IMG/VR virus record: IMGVR_UViG_3300050014_000367
Span: 1-39,547 of that record
DNA: 39,547 bases
Reading direction: 5' to 3' (one strand)
DNA from: a virus
Shown: positions 37,871 through 39,547 of the stretch, one piece after another
Position numbering within the stretch: position 1 is the first letter of the stretch
Layout of the letters: every line of letters starts with the position of its first letter
Translations under genes and position numbers: made by a program
The notes under the pieces: generated by a model
Told to the model about the DNA's origin: nothing
The model's database searches: none
The model's input: only the letters and a program-made list of their open reading frames with translations

Positions 37871-39547
37871 TTTTATTTCTCTTTATTGGTTTACTAATAT
37901 TGTCTCTTAATGTAGCGGAATCCATTTCATCGAAGTCAGTCATTTTTAAAGCGATTGCTTTGGCCATAACTGTATCGTCGAATCGACCCTCTTGCGCGTT
38001 TGTGAAACCTTGGTCATCTTTGACGTAAGTCATGCATTCGCGTATAAAGAGAATGTCTAAATCAAGTATATCACTATCACGGATTGCATGCACTAGATTA
38101 TTAATGATGACCTTTTTAGTTTTTCTGTCAGTGCGCCAACCCATCAAAGCCGTTCGTTCTTGGAATTGGTTCTCTTCGCTGGTCTCCCGTTTATAAAGGT
38201 TACGATAAAATTTATTTCGTAAACTCTGGACTACTGTCAAACCATGGTTATTAATTTCCACAGCCACCAAAGCAGTGTTATAAAATGTACCAATAGCATA
38301 AGTAACACCGCCAAGTAAATCGGGATCGATATGGCCGCGCCAACGTGCAACAGTTTTCAAATCTCTGACACGTGTCACGTCAATTACAGAATAGTCATTT
38401 TCTTTACCTGTTGTAGTCTGTTCAATTTTACCTTCCGACACATCGACACCAATAACAAACTTTTCACCCGGTTCCGGTAAATCCCAAACCTTCAATGGAG
38501 ATGGATCACTACCTTCAGATATTGTTGCAATCTCTTCAAACACATAATTTTTCGAACCGATATTAGTGCCGTCCGGTACAATCTGCCCGAATCGATGATT
38601 CGAATGTTTCTTGGCATACTGTTCCATTTTACGCAATATTTCAAGATCAAATACTGGGCGACCAGATGCTAGGAACGCTTCCATATCTGTGGCTGGATAT
38701 TCTTGGTAAAACTTCTTAGGATCATAACGAAACTCTTTTTTCTTTGCCCGACGCCACAAAACTTTACGATCCCACGAATCGCGGTCATAACCTTTTTCGC
38801 GAAAGATATCGAATAACTTTAGTTCCTCTTCGGTATAGTCAGTCAACGACATAGTACATGGCAACTCGTACTCACTATGCTCATGCCAAGCAAAAAATAA
38901 CGGACGAAAGGCGCCTTCACCAGTTACAGCATTCTGCCATTCATCGTAAAAATAACCACCAACACCGTTAGCGGTACTCTCCAAAAAACCAAATGTATTA
39001 GCCGCCATAGGTATCGCCTGAATCGCTGACGAAACGACATCGGCTTTGACTTCCCAAAAGGCAACCTCGGACCCATGAAAAAAGGTAATCATAAGTGAAC
39101 GACCTTTACCATCTTTGGCAACCATGGTCTTAATACTGCTGTCAAGCCCCAACGGTTTATGTGATACGCCGCACGACTCCGGACTTTCACAAGCATCGAT
39201 ATGCTTTTTCCACTCGGCTTTTACGTTATCTTCAACGTCAAACACAATATCTTTTCGGGTGTTATACTTTTTGTCCGGTTGAAACATCGAGTTCGAAAAA
39301 TCATAATAACGACGAAACATTTCATACAAAGTTTCCGCGGACGTTGATTCGTGCGCCATAATAAGCGAACGAGCATGGCGATGTGTGGTGGTCCACCAGT
39401 AACAAAGGGCCTCAATGATAGTCGATAACCCCATCTGGCGAGCTTTCAATACGATATATCGTACCGGCACGCCCGCTTCCAAGTCCTTCAGCACAATATC
39501 AACCAATAATTTCTGCGCCCAGTTCAACTCAAACGGAATAATCTGCG
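37737..39547 (-). CDS. terL: Large terminase subunit, main part (5' end continues at bases 70..1)
   Basis: 603 codons here; with the segment at 1-70 the protein is about 626 residues. ATPase domain: QIIPFELNWAQKLL, Walker A-like LKARQMGLST, and FFHGSEVAFW as the Walker B/catalytic Glu region. RNase H-fold nuclease: VIGVDVSEG (first Asp), ALVAVEINNHG (Glu), GRFDDTVMAKAIAL (last Asp pair). This enzyme cuts concatemers and drives DNA into the head. The basic, low-complexity C-terminus (ARRRDARARHRRGR) overlaps the portal gene in another frame. Family call is firm. Confidence 0.93.
   Translation of the reverse strand, partial: QIIPFELNWAQKLLVDIVLKDLEAGVPVRYIVLKARQMGLSTIIEALCYWWTTTHRHARSLIMAHESTSAETLYEMFRRYYDFSNSMFQPDKKYNTRKDIVFDVEDNVKAEWKKHIDACESPESCGVSHKPLGLDSSIKTMVAKDGKGRSLMITFFHGSEVAFWEVKADVVSSAIQAIPMAANTFGFLESTANGVGGYFYDEWQNAVTGEGAFRPLFFAWHEHSEYELPCTMSLTDYTEEELKLFDIFREKGYDRDSWDRKVLWRRAKKKEFRYDPKKFYQEYPATDMEAFLASGRPVFDLEILRKMEQYAKKHSNHRFGQIVPDGTNIGSKNYVFEEIATISEGSDPSPLKVWDLPEPGEKFVIGVDVSEGKIEQTTTGKENDYSVIDVTRVRDLKTVARWRGHIDPDLLGGVTYAIGTFYNTALVAVEINNHGLTVVQSLRNKFYRNLYKRETSEENQFQERTALMGWRTDRKTKKVIINNLVHAIRDSDILDLDILFIRECMTYVKDDQGFTNAQEGRFDDTVMAKAIALKMTDFDEMDSATLRDNISKPIKRNKNASNTNANNELDSIANPTGIRPSHSNSEAVARRRDARARHRRGR

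Noticed and set aside
1-39547. Alternative genetic code (TGA read as an amino acid, as in some Patescibacteria and their phages)
   Set aside because: TGA ends many genes here in ATGA overlaps, and full-length conserved proteins contain no internal TGA.

Overview
The window looks like one complete, circularly permuted genome of a short-tailed (podovirus-type) tailed phage, about 39.5 kb, cut inside its large-terminase gene. The leftward reading frame that leaves base 1 continues without interruption into the leftward frame that enters at base 39547, and the joined product has a normal terminase N-terminus. The standard stop set (TAA, TAG, TGA) is used. No integrase, CI-like repressor, DNA polymerase or RNA polymerase was seen, so a lytic phage that borrows host polymerases is most likely. 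Short-tailed morphology is inferred from a P22-like portal, a nozzle-like beta-propeller protein, two likely ejection proteins, and the absence of tail tube, sheath and tape-measure genes. Both peptidoglycan enzymes (a CHAP amidase and a C-terminal Apf-like lysozyme fold) are types typical of phages of Gram-positive-walled hosts. A Saccharibacteria/Patescibacteria or Bacillota/Actinomycetota host is possible, but the sequence does not settle it.

Layout. A rightward early block (2.6-15.1 kb) carries an LPD29-like protein, an SF2 helicase, a small gene and a winged-helix replication initiator with a tandem repeat inside it, a DnaB-like RecA-fold helicase, a CHC2/TOPRIM primase, a coiled-coil protein, a pentapeptide-repeat protein, a PD-(D/E)XK nuclease, a small Acb2/Tad1-hairpin (anti-CBASS) protein, an SSB-like protein, an HNH protein and a RusA resolvase. 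It ends with a small membrane protein and an exported lysozyme-like enzyme. A leftward late block starts at a leaderless TerS-like gene (2.5 kb). It runs through small genes and a C5-methyltransferase, crosses the circle junction into terminase, portal, scaffold, capsid, tail, fibre and ejection genes, and ends with the CHAP endolysin and holin at 15.9 kb. The two blocks converge on bidirectional terminators at 15.5-15.9 kb. That convergence zone also holds a structured RNA candidate, a truncated AP2 homing-endonuclease remnant and a 22-codon monocistronic gene.

Regulation can be read in several places. Four promoters share TTGACA with an internal GsTTATAsT element. Several leftward promoters are of the extended -10 type (TGnTAnnnT). 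Two genes on opposite strands (TerS-like and HNH) have a TACAAT -10 box exactly six bases before the ATG and look leaderless. Four direct repeats surround the promoter of the terminase-side operon. A short leftward transcription unit with promoter and terminator lies just upstream of the replication initiator, much like lambda OOP RNA. The first early transcript has a roughly 265-base leader containing 12- and 20-base-pair inverted repeats.
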